Assembly (NCBI RefSeq): GCF_002291445.1
Contig: NZ_CP014137.1
Span: 186,001 to 250,000 of the forward strand
Direction: 5' to 3'
Length of the DNA stretch: 64,000 nucleotides
From: Brenneria goodwinii
Lineage (GTDB): Bacteria > Pseudomonadota > Gammaproteobacteria > Enterobacterales > Enterobacteriaceae
Shown here in pieces: positions 11,487-21,754 of the stretch. The notes beneath the pieces were generated by a model. That model saw nothing but the letters and a program-made list of their open reading frames with translations, was not told the DNA's origin and ran no database searches. The first letter of the stretch is position 1; the number at the start of each line of letters is the position of its first letter. The position numbers and the translations under genes are program-made.

Positions 11487-12638
11487 ATGAGCGATTCATT
11501 CAATAGTAAGAGCGGCAAAGTCCGTGTGATGTACGTCCGTAGCGATGATGAGGGCGAGAAAGAGAACAAAAACAAGCGTCCTGCTGGTAAAGATCGTCGC
11601 AGTGAGGGTGGGCGCGGCCGGCGTGATGATGCGGGTTCCCGTGATAAGCCCCAGCATCCCCGAGATAAAAACCCGCGCTACGCCCGCGAGAACCCTTCGC
11701 GTGATGGCGAGAAAAGCCCATGGGGCAAGGATCGCAGCGAGCGCAACGGCGAACGCGCAGAGCGGCCGCGTCGTCCGCGTGGCGAAGAGCGTGATACCAG
11801 TGATTCGCCCTGGAAAACGATTTCTCGTGCGCCGGGTGAAGAGGCTGAGTTCGATCATGGCGGGATCAGCGGGAAAAGCCAGATAGATCCTGCGCAGTTG
11901 CGTCGTCAGCGTCAGGAAGAAACGCGGGTTTATGGTGAGAATGCCTGCCAGGCGTTGTTTAACAGCCGTCCGGATTCCATTGTCCGCGCCTGGTTTTTGC
12001 AAGAAGTGACGCCGCGTTTTCGTGAAGCCCTTCGTTGGATGGCGGCCAATCGCAAAGCCTATCATGTCGTCGACGATGATGAATTGACCAAAGCCTCCGG
12101 CACCGAGCACCATGGCGGCGTATGCTTCCTGATTAAGAAGCGTCAGGGGATGGATATTCATGAGTATCTGAAAACGGCTGGCGAGCGTGATTGCGTCCTG
12201 GCATTGCAAGATGCCGGCAATCCTCACAACCTTGGCGGTATTATGCGAAGCTGCGCGCATTTCGGCGTGAATGGCCTGCTGGTTCAGGATGCGACAATGC
12301 TGGAGTCCGGGGCGGCGGTACGCACTGCCGAAGGCGGAGCCGAGCACGTTAAAGCGATCAGCGCTGATGACCCTATCGCGGCGTTCGATGAGTTCCGTAA
12401 AGCCGGGTATACCATTGTGACAACCTCCAGCCACAAAGGAACGGCATTGTCGAAAACCCTGTTTCCGGCTAAAACCGTGATTGTGCTGGGGCAGGAGGGG
12501 GATGGTCTGTCCGACAGCGCCTGGCTACAGGGTGATACCACTATCTCGATCGACGGCACGGGGAGGGTTGAAAGTCTGAACATTTCCGTTGCGACAGGTA
12601 TTTTGTTGTCCGAATGGTGGCGGCAGAATCAAGCCTGA
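11487..12638 (+). CDS. yfiF: SpoU-family RNA 2'-O-methyltransferase YfiF
   Basis: TrmH/SpoU (SPOUT) class methyltransferase of uncertain RNA substrate. Residues 1 to about 115 are a basic, low-complexity tail rich in Arg, Asp, Glu, Lys and Gly, likely disordered and RNA-binding. A SpoU substrate-binding domain follows (about 150-220). The knotted catalytic domain carries [25 protein letters not shown] and a C-terminal [15 protein letters not shown]. The ATG at 11487 is preferred to the in-frame GTG at 11475, because ggag at 11477-11480 gives a 6-nt spacing. Length is 383 aa against 345 in E. coli; the difference lies in the charged tail. Confidence 0.92.
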   Translation: MSDSFNSKSGKVRVMYVRSDDEGEKENKNKRPAGKDRRSEGGRGRRDDAGSRDKPQHPRDKNPRYARENPSRDGEKSPWGKDRSERNGERAERPRRPRGEERDTSDSPWKTISRAPGEEAEFDHGGISGKSQIDPAQLRRQRQEETRVYGENACQALFNSRPDSIVRAWFLQEVTPRFREALRWMAANRKAYHVVDDDELTKASGTEHHGGVCFLIKKRQGMDIHEYLKTAGERDCVLALQDAGNPHNLGGIMRSCAHFGVNGLLVQDATMLESGAAVRTAEGGAEHVKAISADDPIAAFDEFRKAGYTIVTTSSHKGTALSKTLFPAKTVIVLGQEGDGLSDSAWLQGDTTISIDGTGRVESLNISVATGILLSEWWRQNQA

Positions 12639-12873
12639 TGAAATAAATTCGATTAAAGAAGGGAACGGCTCACGGCTTAACCTTCGCCCTCGGTCAAACA
12701 TCAGCACAGGGAAACTTGCGCTGATGTTTTGTTTTTCAACGATGAAAGTCTGGTGCCAGGGTGATAGCGCATGTCAAGGCGCGGGATGCCACGGCGTTGA
12801 GGCTCGGACACGACAGGGATAATGGCGTAGTGAGCCGGTAAGATTTCACGATGATGACGACAAGAAACACGTA

Positions 12874-13317
12874 ATGACACGGAAAAAATCACACTATGCA
12901 GCGCTATCGCTGCTCCTGGGAACACTTTTTATGAGCGGCTGTTCTCAGCCATTGCCTACCCCTGATACCGATCGCGCTGCGCCATATGCCTGCCATATCG
13001 GAGATAAAATGGTGCAAACCACCCTCTATTTCGGTCTGAACCGCCCGGCTGGCCCACCGGTTTCCGATGCGGAATGGAAGGACTTTGTCGATAACGAGGT
13101 CACGCCGCGGTTTAAAGACGGGTTAACGATTTTTGATACCAGGGGACAGTGGCTGGGTCAGAATGGCGCTGTGGTGCGGGAAAACAGCAAAGCGCTGCTG
13201 CTTATTCATGGATCTGAACAGGAAAGCGCTGTAGAAGCGTTGCGTACAGCATACAAAACACGCTTTGCCCAGGAATCGGTCATGCGGATTGATGCGCCGG
13301 AGTGTGTCGCTTTTTAA
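12874..13317 (+). CDS. DUF3574 family lipoprotein
   Basis: A 147-residue exported protein. The N-terminus MTRKKSHYAALSLLLG with lipobox LFMSGC predicts lipidation at Cys23. The mature part has CHIGDKMVQTTLYFGLNRP and WKDFVDNEVTPRFKDGLTIFD, which I recognise as the DUF3574 pattern. The ferredoxin-like strand and helix arrangement suggested by the sequence has no known activity. It stands alone between yfiF and the convergent emrB. The Shine-Dalgarno is weak. The spacer from yfiF (12639-12873) shows nothing I recognise. Confidence 0.78.
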   Translation: MTRKKSHYAALSLLLGTLFMSGCSQPLPTPDTDRAAPYACHIGDKMVQTTLYFGLNRPAGPPVSDAEWKDFVDNEVTPRFKDGLTIFDTRGQWLGQNGAVVRENSKALLLIHGSEQESAVEALRTAYKTRFAQESVMRIDAPECVAF

Positions 13318-13403
13318 GTTTCCTGTCGGCCCTTCCGTCGGGACGAGCCGATAAATAGCATTACCGTACGGTCAGCTACAGTACCAATCCAGCCACGCAG
13401 ACG

Positions 13404-13456
13404 AAAAACACGTTTCCCGACGAGCCATCCGACGGATCGGCGGCTCAGGGAACGTG
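13404..13456 (-). terminator. Terminator of the emrRAB operon
   Basis: A long imperfect palindrome, cacgttyccygannngagcc with its complement (13409-13456), begins one base past the emrB stop. On the minus strand a TTTTT run (13408-13404) follows. Position and shape fit a strong intrinsic terminator. Confidence 0.75.
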
Positions 13457-13457
13457 T

Positions 13458-14993
13458 CTAGTGCGCGCCGCCGCCTCCGCCGGAGGTAAACGGCGGCCGG
13501 GCAAACCAGACCAGCACCAACAGCATCAGGAACACCGCCGCCGCCGCCCAGAAAATCTCATTGGCGGAAATAATCAGCCCCTGGGCGGTAATCTCGCTCG
13601 CAATATAAGACGAAGCCTGCGATTGGCTCATCCCCAGCGTCTGTTGTAGCTGTTGATAGGCCTCCTGAGCCTGCGGATTGTAAGGGGTGATCGACTCCGT
13701 CAAATGAGCGTGGTGCAGCGATTCACGCTGCGCCCATAACGTTGTGGTGATGGACGTACCGATGGAACCCGCCAGCGTGCGGGTAAAATTAGACAGACTG
13801 GACGCCGCGGCCATTCTTTCCGGCGGCAATCCTGACAGCGTGATGGTCGTCAGCGGCATAAAGAAGCAGGCGACGGCAAAACCCTGCACGAACTGCGGCC
13901 AGGCGGATGCGCCAAAGTCCATTCCCGGTTCAAAGGTATAGGCGCGCCAGTAAAAGCAGACGGCGTACATAATGAAGCTGAATGTGACCAACTGCCGCAT
14001 ATCCAGACGCGGAGCGAAACGACCGATAATCGGCGACAGCACCACCGGCATTAAGCCGACGGGGGCGGACGCCAACCCTGCCCAGGTCGCGGTATAGCCA
14101 TAAACCTCCTGTAATAACTGCGGCAGCAGTACGATCGCGCCGAAATAGAACATATAGGCGAGGCTTAGGCACAGGCATCCAATGGTGAAATTGCGGGATT
14201 TAAACAACGATAAATCCACCACCGGGTGGTCGTCGGTCAATTCCCAAACGATTAAAAACGTCAGGGTGATGACGGCGATAACCGTAAGGATAATAATCTC
14301 GTTGGAGTTAAACCAATCCAGCTCTTTGCCCCGGTCCAGCATCATCTGGAGACTGCCGATGCCGACAATCAGCAAGGCCAGACCCACGGTATCAATGGGC
14401 TTGATTTCTGTTTTTGTCTCTCGCCCGCGCAGCGTTTGCAGGGTGATGACCACCACGGCCACCCCCAGCGGGACGTTGATAAAGAAGATCCAGCCCCAGT
14501 GGTAGTTGTCGCTAATCCAGCCCCCCAGGATCGGGCCGCAAATCGGCGCGACGACCACGGTCATCGACCAAAGCGCCAGCGCAATGCTCCGTCTGGCGGG
14601 AGGATAGTTGTTTAACAACAAACTCTGCGACAACGGGATCAGCGGCCCGGCGACAATCCCTTGTAAAACGCGGGCGAAGATCAGCATCTCCAGGCTGGAG
14701 GAGATACCACACATCCAGGAAGTGAAAGCAAACAGGGCGGTGGACAACAGAAAAAGGCGAACTTCGCCAAAGCGTTTGGCCAACCAACCCGTAATGGGAA
14801 TGGAAATGGCGTTGGCGACCCCGAACGAGGTGATCACCCACGTTCCCTGCGAGTTGGAGGCTCCCAGGTTACCGGCAATTGTCGGAATCGCCACGTTGGC
14901 GATGGTCGAGTCCAGCACCTGCATGAACGTCGCCAATGACAGGGCGACGGTCATCCAGGCCAGACTGGCGCCTTTAAGCGGTTTTCTCTGCAC
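13458..14993 (-). CDS. emrB: Multidrug efflux MFS permease EmrB
   Basis: Inner-membrane drug/proton antiporter of the DHA2 family (14 membrane segments). With EmrA and TolC it exports hydrophobic uncouplers and antibiotics such as nalidixic acid. The 511 residues match E. coli EmrB (512). Visible motifs are LDSTIANVAIP in the first segment (motif D1), GWLAKRFGEVRLF (motif A) and APICGPILGGWI (motif C). The C-terminus ends in the same glycine run (SGGGGGAH) as E. coli. It starts 17 bp after emrA, so the two are co-transcribed. Confidence 0.96.
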   Translation of the reverse strand: MQRKPLKGASLAWMTVALSLATFMQVLDSTIANVAIPTIAGNLGASNSQGTWVITSFGVANAISIPITGWLAKRFGEVRLFLLSTALFAFTSWMCGISSSLEMLIFARVLQGIVAGPLIPLSQSLLLNNYPPARRSIALALWSMTVVVAPICGPILGGWISDNYHWGWIFFINVPLGVAVVVITLQTLRGRETKTEIKPIDTVGLALLIVGIGSLQMMLDRGKELDWFNSNEIIILTVIAVITLTFLIVWELTDDHPVVDLSLFKSRNFTIGCLCLSLAYMFYFGAIVLLPQLLQEVYGYTATWAGLASAPVGLMPVVLSPIIGRFAPRLDMRQLVTFSFIMYAVCFYWRAYTFEPGMDFGASAWPQFVQGFAVACFFMPLTTITLSGLPPERMAAASSLSNFTRTLAGSIGTSITTTLWAQRESLHHAHLTESITPYNPQAQEAYQQLQQTLGMSQSQASSYIASEITAQGLIISANEIFWAAAAVFLMLLVLVWFARPPFTSGGGGGAH

Positions 14994-15010
14994 GCTTCTC
15001 TCCTGACTGA

Positions 15011-16186
15011 TTAGCTGGCATTCGCCTGGATGATGTCGCTGATCATTTGGTTGACCGGAGCAAGATCCAGCGACAGCGCATCGCTTGCATAAGCCGGAGT
15101 GCTGCGCGGCGTTTCCGACAGCGACGGTCCGCTGGCGTCGGCGGTATCGACATTGACCAGCGCGGACAGACCGATACGCAGCGGATGTTCAGCAATCTGC
15201 TGCGGATCCAATTCAATACGGACAGGTAAACGTTGGACGACTTTTATCCAGTTGCCGGTGGCGTTCTGCGCCGGAAGCAGAGAGAACGCGCTGCCGGTGC
15301 CCATGTCCAGACCCACGACCTTGCCTTGATAAACGACATCATCGCCGTAGATGTCTGCAATGACGGTAGCGGGTTGACCAATGCGCATCTTGGCCAACTG
15401 GGTTTCTTTGAAGTTGGCGTCAACCCACAGATGATCCGCAGGTACAACGGCCATGAGCGCTGATGTGGTTGCGATCCTGGCGCCGACCTGAACGCTGCGG
15501 CGTGAAACATAGCCATTTACCGGGCTGACGATTTTTGTTCGTTGCAGCGCCAGCCAGGCATCGCGCATTTCCGCCGCGGCCTGTTGGACCGTCGGCTGCT
15601 GTTCTAACGGCGTGTCCAGAATCATGGCCTGATTGGCCTGATATTGCTGCTTCGCCACTTCCAGCGAGGCTTTGGCGCTGGCTACCGCATCCCGTGCGTG
15701 CTGGACCTCTTCTCGGCCGATAGCATTGACATGACCCAGTGTTTCACGGCGATTTAAATCACTCTGCGCCTGATTAAGTTGGATCTGGAGTAACTCTATA
15801 TTGGCCTGATACTGCTTGCCGTTAATCATTAACTGATGCGTTTGACGCACGCTGTTGGCCAGTGCGGTTTGGGTCCGCTCAAAAGCCTGCTGGGCATCGG
15901 TCGGATCCAACTCAACCAGAACATCGCCCTGCTTGACATAATCGGTGTTGTCCACATTCACGCGCGTGACGCTCCCCGTCACCTGCGCCATCACCTGAAT
16001 CTGATTGCCCGCAATGTAGGAATCATCGGTATTTTGGTGATGCCTAAGGACCAGAAACCAATAAACAAACCAGGCGCAGCCAAGCACGATAAAAATAAGC
16101 GTTAACAGCGTTAGCACCCGTTTACGCTGTTTTTTCTTGTTGCGTTTTACTGGCTGTGGCGCCTGTTTTTCCACACTTTCACTCAT
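15011..16186 (-). CDS. emrA: Multidrug efflux periplasmic adaptor EmrA
   Basis: Membrane-fusion protein that links EmrB to TolC. At 391 residues it matches E. coli EmrA (390). A basic cytoplasmic tail (KRNKKKQRKR) precedes one membrane anchor (about 24-48). Then come the lipoyl-like half GSVTRVNVDNTDYVKQGDVLVELD, a coiled-coil hairpin of about residues 95-205, the second lipoyl half VNGYVSRRSVQVGARI and a beta-barrel domain. It lies between emrR and emrB on one strand. The 266-bp gap to emrR holds a short CCAGCG/CGCTGG hairpin (16257-16274) that might act as an attenuator. Confidence 0.95.
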   Translation of the reverse strand: MSESVEKQAPQPVKRNKKKQRKRVLTLLTLIFIVLGCAWFVYWFLVLRHHQNTDDSYIAGNQIQVMAQVTGSVTRVNVDNTDYVKQGDVLVELDPTDAQQAFERTQTALANSVRQTHQLMINGKQYQANIELLQIQLNQAQSDLNRRETLGHVNAIGREEVQHARDAVASAKASLEVAKQQYQANQAMILDTPLEQQPTVQQAAAEMRDAWLALQRTKIVSPVNGYVSRRSVQVGARIATTSALMAVVPADHLWVDANFKETQLAKMRIGQPATVIADIYGDDVVYQGKVVGLDMGTGSAFSLLPAQNATGNWIKVVQRLPVRIELDPQQIAEHPLRIGLSALVNVDTADASGPSLSETPRSTPAYASDALSLDLAPVNQMISDIIQANAS

Positions 16187-16452
16187 GGCGTTCTCTCTTT
16201 TAATACTCTTTTTGGCCTGGTATCCGTCATTTGCTCACGCTGTAACGAATAAGCCCCCAGCGCCGATTCGCTGGAGGTTTGCAGGTGACGGGCAATTAGA
16301 GTCAGTTTTGTCTTATTATTAAGCGACGGAATGACAGGTTACTGAAAAGTAAACGAGCATCGTCCGCAGTAAACATCCGCGCTCCGATGACGCGAGCACA
16401 GGAAAACGTCAGATACAATGAGAGTTATATATTTCTTACAATAATCAATTGG

Positions 16453-16968
16453 TTAAAGATTTTCGGTTTTTTCCATTTCATCTATTCGGGCCAACAGCTT
16501 TCTCATTAATGTTTCAAGCTGTTTTTGCTCATCATTACTGAGCGTAGACCAGAGAAAATGGAGGCTTTTATGCTGCGGGGGAAGTAGTTGACCAAGGAAA
16601 TTCTTGCCTTCTTCTGTCATATGCAGGTGCAAGCAGCGCCGATCGCTACTGCTTTCGCGCCTTTCAATCCAACCTCTTTTTTCCAATTCATCAGCAATAC
16701 GCGTGGCGTTAGTCCGTGATGATCCCAATGCGGCACTGAGCTCTGAAGGTTGAATACTGTAAGACTCCTGTGATTCCAACGTGAGGAGAGCCATGAATAA
16801 GGTTTCATTAATGCCCTGATCTTTCAGTATTTTATTTCTGTGCTCTAGTATTTTGCTTTGCATATGCATGCATAAACGTAACAGCAGGACTTCCCGGTAT
16901 GGGAAATCGGGTTTACGTGAAACACGCAGGCTCAGCATTTTCTCTATGGGAGTAAACGAACTATCCAT
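16453..16968 (-). CDS. emrR: MarR-type repressor of emrAB
   Basis: Winged-helix repressor (MprA/EmrR) of the efflux operon that is released by its transported drugs. The 171 residues begin [12 protein letters not shown], as in E. coli MprA (176 aa). The winged-helix core is clear: [25 protein letters not shown] for the recognition helix region, then [22 protein letters not shown] for the wing. First gene of the emrRAB operon, probably autoregulated. The promoter would lie in 16969-17140, which is AT-rich; I could not fix its hexamers. Confidence 0.95.
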   Translation of the reverse strand: MDSSFTPIEKMLSLRVSRKPDFPYREVLLLRLCMHMQSKILEHRNKILKDQGINETLFMALLTLESQESYSIQPSELSAALGSSRTNATRIADELEKRGWIERRESSSDRRCLHLHMTEEGKNFLGQLLPPQHKSLHFLWSTLSNDEQKQLETLMRKLLARIDEMEKTENL

Positions 16969-17206
16969 TTTTATATAACCTCATTAATCACGGTCTGCAT
17001 AGTAACGGAAGTTACTACTTGGGTAAATGGTATCAAGTTAGACAAATTTGATTATTCTGTGACAGAAAGTAAGCGATAGGGACATCGAGTATCGAAGGAA
17101 GTATCGCCATTAACGCTATTAAGTAATAGGGTAGCTCATGTGTGACGTTAGAGAATGGCGGAGTGGGGAAATCGGAATCAGTTGCTTACTAAGTCGTCAC
17201 ATAATG

Positions 17207-17229
17207 CAAAAAGGCGGCAAAAGCCGCCT
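17207..17229 (-). terminator. Rho-independent terminator downstream of proX
   Basis: On the minus strand AGGCGGC (17229-17223), a TTTT loop and GCCGCCT (17218-17212) form a perfect 7-bp GC-rich stem. A T5 run (17211-17207) follows. It lies 177 bp past the proX stop, so the proVWX transcript would include the repeat between them. Confidence 0.85.
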
Positions 17230-17240
17230 GCGGTTACTGA

Positions 17241-17350
17241 CAAAGTTTGAAACATTGCCATTAATGACCCCCGCCCAGCCTCCCCCTTGTCAGGGGGCGG
17301 AGCTACGCCGGATTTGCTCCCTTCCCTGTGAAGGGGAGGGCCGGGGGGTG
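17241..17350 (-). repeat. Palindromic C/G-run repeat, copy 1
   Basis: It contains cctcccccttgtcaggggg, a palindromic block, then cttccctgtgaaggggaggg, a second one. Read on the minus strand, it shares the core ccccctgacaagggggagg and the tail gggcgggggtcattaatgg, followed by tttcaaactttg, with the repeat at 34914-35010. Both copies follow the 3' end of a gene. It resembles a REP/BIME-type mobile palindrome. Confidence 0.7.
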
Positions 17351-17405
17351 GAGTTGGAACCAGAAGGTTTGTCATCAAACGCTTCTGAAATTCGCGAGTG
17401 GTGAT

Positions 17406-18404
17406 TTATTTAGCCGCTTCAGCCGCAGTTTTGACCCAGCCGTCGAACAGCTGCTGGTGCGCCTTGATCCAGCCGTTGGCATGGCGTTCGATATCCTGCT
17501 GCGAGCTCTGACCATTATGCATGCTCTGGTTTTGCGCATTGATGTCGTTAATCGACAGTTTCATGATGGAAAGCAGCTTCGCTGCCGCCGGATTTTTTTC
17601 CGCCCATTCCTTATTGGCGGCGATTTTTATGCTATTGACCGGGAAGCCGTAGTCGGCGCCGTTAGGCAGCTTGGTGCTGACGCCCTGCATAACCCCAGGC
17701 TGAGAAGAGAAAGGCACCTGCAACCATACAACGTCGCGTCCCGGCACCAGAACGTCGCTTACCCAATAAGGCGTCCAGGTATAATAAAGGATAGGTTTGC
17801 CTTCTTTATAACGGGTGATGGTATCCGCAATCATGGCCGCATAGTTGCCCTGATTATGATCAACCGTTTTGGTTAAGTCATAAGCCTGCAAATGGTGATT
17901 AATCATCGCCTCACAGCCCCAGCCAGGGTTACAGCCGGTCAGATCGGCTTTGCCGTCGCCGTTGGTATCAAACAGTTTGGCGATTTTAGGATCTTTTAAC
18001 TGCTCAACATTGGTGATTTTATATTGGTCGGCGGTTTTTTTATCGATCAGATAACCTTGAGCGGCGCCCGTAACATAGGTGCCTTCACGATAGAATTTAT
18101 TGTCGCCGCCGGCGGCCTGATATTGATTGGCGTGCAACGGATCCCAGCTCACGGCAAGGAACGTGGCATCCCCGTTGGCCACGGTGGTAAAGGCGACGTT
18201 GTAATCCACTTCACGAATTGTCTGCACGTCATAGCCCAGTTTTTCCAGCGCCTTATTGACCAGCAGGGTCTGGAAGGTCTCTTCAGACAAGGTGCTTTGC
18301 ACCGGAATAACTGTGACGCCTTTGCCCGGTAAATCGGCTGCATAGATGGATGAACTCAGCAGTGCAGTCGTCAGGGCTGCGGCCCAGATTTTTGTCTTGC
18401 TCAT
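17406..18404 (-). CDS. proX: Glycine betaine/proline-binding periplasmic protein
   Basis: Substrate-binding subunit of the ProU osmoprotectant ABC importer. The 332 residues begin with a classical signal peptide ([22 protein letters not shown], cleavage after AYA-like SIYA). The mature OpuAC-type domain follows. Trp-rich segments such as [16 protein letters not shown] and CNPGWGCE supply the aromatic residues that in this family cage the quaternary amine. Third gene of proVWX, 155 bp after proW. Confidence 0.95.
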   Translation of the reverse strand: MSKTKIWAAALTTALLSSSIYAADLPGKGVTVIPVQSTLSEETFQTLLVNKALEKLGYDVQTIREVDYNVAFTTVANGDATFLAVSWDPLHANQYQAAGGDNKFYREGTYVTGAAQGYLIDKKTADQYKITNVEQLKDPKIAKLFDTNGDGKADLTGCNPGWGCEAMINHHLQAYDLTKTVDHNQGNYAAMIADTITRYKEGKPILYYTWTPYWVSDVLVPGRDVVWLQVPFSSQPGVMQGVSTKLPNGADYGFPVNSIKIAANKEWAEKNPAAAKLLSIMKLSINDINAQNQSMHNGQSSQQDIERHANGWIKAHQQLFDGWVKTAAEAAK

Positions 18405-18559
18405 AGTTATTTCCTCGTTCCTATTCCATACCCTTGGCTTTCAAATTGCAGCGCTACTGCAGGTTAAAATCCATTGGATGCGGAAATCAGGTTTTATTAT
18501 GTTGATTTAATTATGGATGGTTCAGTTACCCGGCGCGGGCCGGGTAACCGACTCGAAAA

Positions 18560-19786
18560 TTACTGCTTGATGAAAGGACGGGTTACCAGGCCGATTGGGC
18601 CTGTGGTATACCAGCTTTTATTGCCCTTGCTGCGTCTGTCGCGGCCCAGAGACTGGGTCAGGCGATCGAGGATAATAGCCAGAATAACGATGCCGACGCC
18701 GCCGACAGCCGCTAATCCCATATCCAGACGGCCAATGCCGCGCAGCACCATTTGTCCCAAGCCACCCACGGCGATCATTGAAGCAATCACCACCATCGAC
18801 AGCGCCAGCATTAACGTCTGGTTCACGCCTGCCATGATGGTTGGCATCGCCAGCGGCAGCTGAACTTTAAACAGCATCTGACGAGGGCTGGCGCCAAAGG
18901 ACTCCGCCGCTTCAATCAGATCGGCCGGCACCTGACGGATACCCAGAATCGTCAGACGAATAATCGGCGGCAGGGCAAAGATAATGGTGACCACCACGCC
19001 AGGTACGTTGCCAATACCGAATAGCATGACGATCGGCACCAGATAGACAAAGGCCGGCGTGGTCTGCATCGCATCCAGCAGCGGGCGGATAATTTTGGCC
19101 GCTCGTTCGCTGCGAGCCAGCCAAATCCCTATCGGCAGCCCGATTAGCAGGCAGAAGAACAGGGCGGTCAATACCAATGCCAGCGTCACCATTGCCTGCG
19201 ACCATGCGCCGATGGCGCCAATGATAACCAGTGAAATTAGCGCGGCGACCCCCATCCCGAAACTGGAGACTTGCCAGGCGATCAGCGAGAAGATCAGGAT
19301 AGCGATCGGCGCAGGCATACCGAGCAGTAATTGTTGAAACGTGCTCAGGATGAAGTCGACCGGAACGCGGATCCCCTGGAACAGGGGTCTGAAGTGCAGC
19401 ACCATCCAGTCGATCCCATGGGTTACCCAGTGATCCAACGGAATCAGCGTATCTTTAAACGGATCGAGCAGGCTGAAGTGCTCCGGCGTATCGGTCGGCG
19501 CGCTGTTCAGCCAGTCGTTGGCGCCCTGAGCCGCATCCGCTGAGCCGCCGTCTGGCGGCGTGGTGCTCCAGGCGTCCGCTCCGTTGGCCGGCGCATCCTG
19601 CGCGGGTGCGGCAGTGGACCAGGGGTCGCTTTGCGATCCGGCATCGGGCGCGGCGCTACTTTCCGCCTGCGGTGAATTCTGGGTCGACGCCGCCCAGGGA
19701 TCGCTCTGCGCCGCCGCGCTGTGTTGGTCGGCGTTTTGCTCAGGCGCGGTGCTGCTTTCCCATGGATTGGTTGTTGATTTACTCAT
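18560..19786 (-). CDS. proW: Glycine betaine/proline ABC permease, long N-terminal tail
   Basis: Inner-membrane permease of ProU. The ATG at 19786 has aaggag six bases upstream and overlaps the proV stop by 8 bp, so it is preferred to longer frames. It gives 408 aa against 354 in E. coli. The extra length is a cytoplasmic or periplasmic tail of about 120 residues, rich in Ala, Ser, Gln, Asp and Pro, with repeated NPW, DPW, DPW and DAW motifs. Then come [16 protein letters not shown], the membrane segments and the ABC-permease EAA loop ([20 protein letters not shown]). Confidence 0.95.
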   Translation of the reverse strand: MSKSTTNPWESSTAPEQNADQHSAAAQSDPWAASTQNSPQAESSAAPDAGSQSDPWSTAAPAQDAPANGADAWSTTPPDGGSADAAQGANDWLNSAPTDTPEHFSLLDPFKDTLIPLDHWVTHGIDWMVLHFRPLFQGIRVPVDFILSTFQQLLLGMPAPIAILIFSLIAWQVSSFGMGVAALISLVIIGAIGAWSQAMVTLALVLTALFFCLLIGLPIGIWLARSERAAKIIRPLLDAMQTTPAFVYLVPIVMLFGIGNVPGVVVTIIFALPPIIRLTILGIRQVPADLIEAAESFGASPRQMLFKVQLPLAMPTIMAGVNQTLMLALSMVVIASMIAVGGLGQMVLRGIGRLDMGLAAVGGVGIVILAIILDRLTQSLGRDRRSKGNKSWYTTGPIGLVTRPFIKQ

Positions 19787-20981
19787 TGGTTGCTCCTTCC
19801 TTATCCAGTGCCTGTAGCAGCATTCCCTTTGAAATGATGCCGATGTACTCGTTGTTTTCACCGATGACGGGGACAGCACAAGGGGCTTGCGCTACCTGCG
19901 AAATCAGCTCATTGAGCGACATATCTGCGGGCACAGGGGCCGGATCGGATAACAGCGCATGTTCCAGCGGCTGCTGTTCTTTCAGGGCCTGTTTCAGCGA
20001 GTCGATAGAGACCACACCAATGAATTTTTGTCCGCGCTCCAGCACGTAGCCGTAATCGCGATCTTCGTCCTGCAAAATTTTCAGTGCGGAACGCGGTCCG
20101 ACTGCCGGCGTTTTACGAATCAGCGTGACCGGGCGGCGGCGGGCGATATCCTTGGCGCTGAAGACATGGCTGACGTCCACGCCGCGGAAGAAGGTGCGAA
20201 CATAATCATTGGCCGGGTTGTTCAGAATTTCATCCGGCGTACCCACCTGGATCACTTCACCGCCATGCATGATGGCGATACGATCGCCGATACGCATTGC
20301 TTCATCCAGATCGTGCGAGATAAAGATGATGGTACGCTGATTACGGGACTGGAGCTTGATCAGCTCATCCTGCATTTCTGTACGGATCAGCGGATCGAGG
20401 GCGGAAAAAGCCTCATCCATCAGCAGAATATCCGGGTCGTTCGCCAGCGCCCGCGCCAATCCGACGCGTTGACGCATCCCGCCCGACAGTTCATCCGGGT
20501 AGGAATTGGCGTAAGCTTCCAGACCAACCTGTTGCAGCGCATCCATCGCCTTTTGTTCGCGTTCCGTTTTCTCTATCCCGGCCAACTCCATACCAAAAGC
20601 GGTATTGTGGAGGATATTCAGGTGCGGCATTAAGGCGAAAGACTGGAATACCATACTGATTTTTTTACGCCGCACGTCGCGCAGCGCTGCGTCGGATATT
20701 TGGGCGATATCCTCGCCATCAATCAGAACCTGACCACGAGTAGGTTCTATCAGACGATTGAGAAGGCGTACCATGGTTGATTTGCCGGAACCGGATAATC
20801 CCATGATGACAAATATCTCGCCTTCTTCAATGGCCAGATTGGCATCTTTGACTCCGACGGTAAGACCCGTTTTTTCAAATATCTGATCTTTAGTCAGGCC
20901 TTTGTCGATCAGTTTAAATGCTCTGTTAGGGTGTTCGCCAAATATTTTATAAAGGTGTTTTACTTCTAGTTTAATTGCCAT
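19779..20981 (-). CDS. proV: Glycine betaine/proline ABC importer ATPase
   Basis: ATP-hydrolysing subunit of ProU. The 400 residues match E. coli ProV. Walker A is GLSGSGKST (about 61-69), the signature is LSGGMRQR, Walker B is [12 protein letters not shown] and the switch His lies in FISHDLDEA. Two C-terminal CBS domains (about 285-395) sense ionic strength in this family. First gene of the operon, with the proU promoter at 21052-21079. Confidence 0.96.
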   Translation of the reverse strand: MAIKLEVKHLYKIFGEHPNRAFKLIDKGLTKDQIFEKTGLTVGVKDANLAIEEGEIFVIMGLSGSGKSTMVRLLNRLIEPTRGQVLIDGEDIAQISDAALRDVRRKKISMVFQSFALMPHLNILHNTAFGMELAGIEKTEREQKAMDALQQVGLEAYANSYPDELSGGMRQRVGLARALANDPDILLMDEAFSALDPLIRTEMQDELIKLQSRNQRTIIFISHDLDEAMRIGDRIAIMHGGEVIQVGTPDEILNNPANDYVRTFFRGVDVSHVFSAKDIARRRPVTLIRKTPAVGPRSALKILQDEDRDYGYVLERGQKFIGVVSIDSLKQALKEQQPLEHALLSDPAPVPADMSLNELISQVAQAPCAVPVIGENNEYIGIISKGMLLQALDKEGATNE

Positions 20982-21051
20982 GAAACGATTGTTTTCCTAT
21001 GGTCGTTTATAATTCTATAACGTTTGTCCTGGTAATGATTAAACGCTCTAT

Positions 21052-21079
21052 ACCCTACCATAATGAGATTCTGAGACAA
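21052..21079 (-). promoter_or_regulatory. proU sigma-70 promoter
   Basis: On the minus strand TTGTCT (-35, 21079-21074), a 16-nt spacer and TAGGGT (-10, 21057-21052) are set in the context tcaggggttgtctcagaatctca. This closely resembles the osmotically induced proU promoter of E. coli (-35 TTGCCT, -10 TAGGGT) as I recall it. The weak hexamers and short spacer are typical of that salt-responsive, H-NS-silenced promoter. It lies 70 bp upstream of the proV start. Confidence 0.8.
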
Positions 21080-21754
21080 CCCCTGATAGCTGAATCGATT
21101 TTTTCGTGTACATAAATAAATCGGGCAAATTAACCCTATTGTTTTCATGTGATTGGATAAATGCTATCTATGTTCCTTGAGGTTTTCATGCTTTTTTTAT
21201 GCTAAAGAACAATCAGTTAACTTGATTTCTGTCCATTGGCGTTTTTTGCGGGAAATAGGCTTTTCCCCTCGGCGGAGAATCGCTAATTATTGTTCGTTTT
21301 ATCAATGGAATGCGACGGAATATAATTTTAAGGCATCGTGCGGCAGGCGCCGGAAATGCCCGATTTTTCGCGAAAAATAATTTACGCGAATTGTGATTAT
21401 GACCTTAATTATAACAGAAATCGGGGTGGTGATTTTCTGGTGAAATTAGCATCCGGTTCAGCAGGCGCGCCAGAGAATATTGAGTGTGATGATGGTGTGA
21501 TCCAGTTAACATTATTATCCTGTTGACAGGGATAATTCCCTGTCAACGGCGGGCGAAGCGTTCGTCAGATAATTGCCTGATATTTTGTGTGGTTAATCGG
21601 CATTATTTTCGTCCGCTGGCGATATAACTATTGCGGCGGTATCTGAACGCTCTTATAAAGCGACCGGGTTTGCACTGTGTTCAATAGCTTACTGATATAA
21701 AATGAAAATACCTTGGTCACTCTCTCTTATTCCTCTCTATCCCCGGTTATGAAA
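21080..21754. other. Intergenic region, no gene seen
   Basis: AT-rich DNA between the proU promoter and the 3' end of the gamma-glutamyltransferase gene. Small reading frames here lack ribosome-binding sites and family signals. It may hold the upstream H-NS-binding DNA of proU (inference). One perfect inverted repeat lies at 21522-21547. Confidence 0.6.
21522..21547. repeat. Perfect 11-bp inverted repeat
   Basis: GTTGACAGGGA (21522-21532) and TCCCTGTCAAC (21537-21547) with a TAAT loop. No T-run follows on either strand, so a simple terminator is unlikely. It could be an operator or a structured RNA element; its role is unknown. Confidence 0.6.

Larger units (their letters stand above)
16969..17405. 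other. Intergenic region between proX and emrR
   Basis: No gene is seen in these 437 bases. The part next to emrR is AT-rich and should hold the emrR promoter. The part next to proX holds the proX terminator (17207-17229) and a G/C-run palindromic repeat (17241-17350). Confidence 0.7.

Noticed and set aside
11496..12434. 312-codon minus-strand frame opposite yfiF
   Set aside because: Antisense of the SpoU methyltransferase gene; long only because of GC-rich codon bias.
12589..12822. 77-codon plus-strand frame after yfiF
   Set aside because: It begins inside yfiF, has no ribosome-binding site and an unusual Cys/Gly-rich composition.
16257..16274. CCAGCG/CGCTGG hairpin between emrR and emrA as a terminator
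   Set aside because: Stem of only six pairs and no T-run; co-transcription of emrRAB is the known arrangement.
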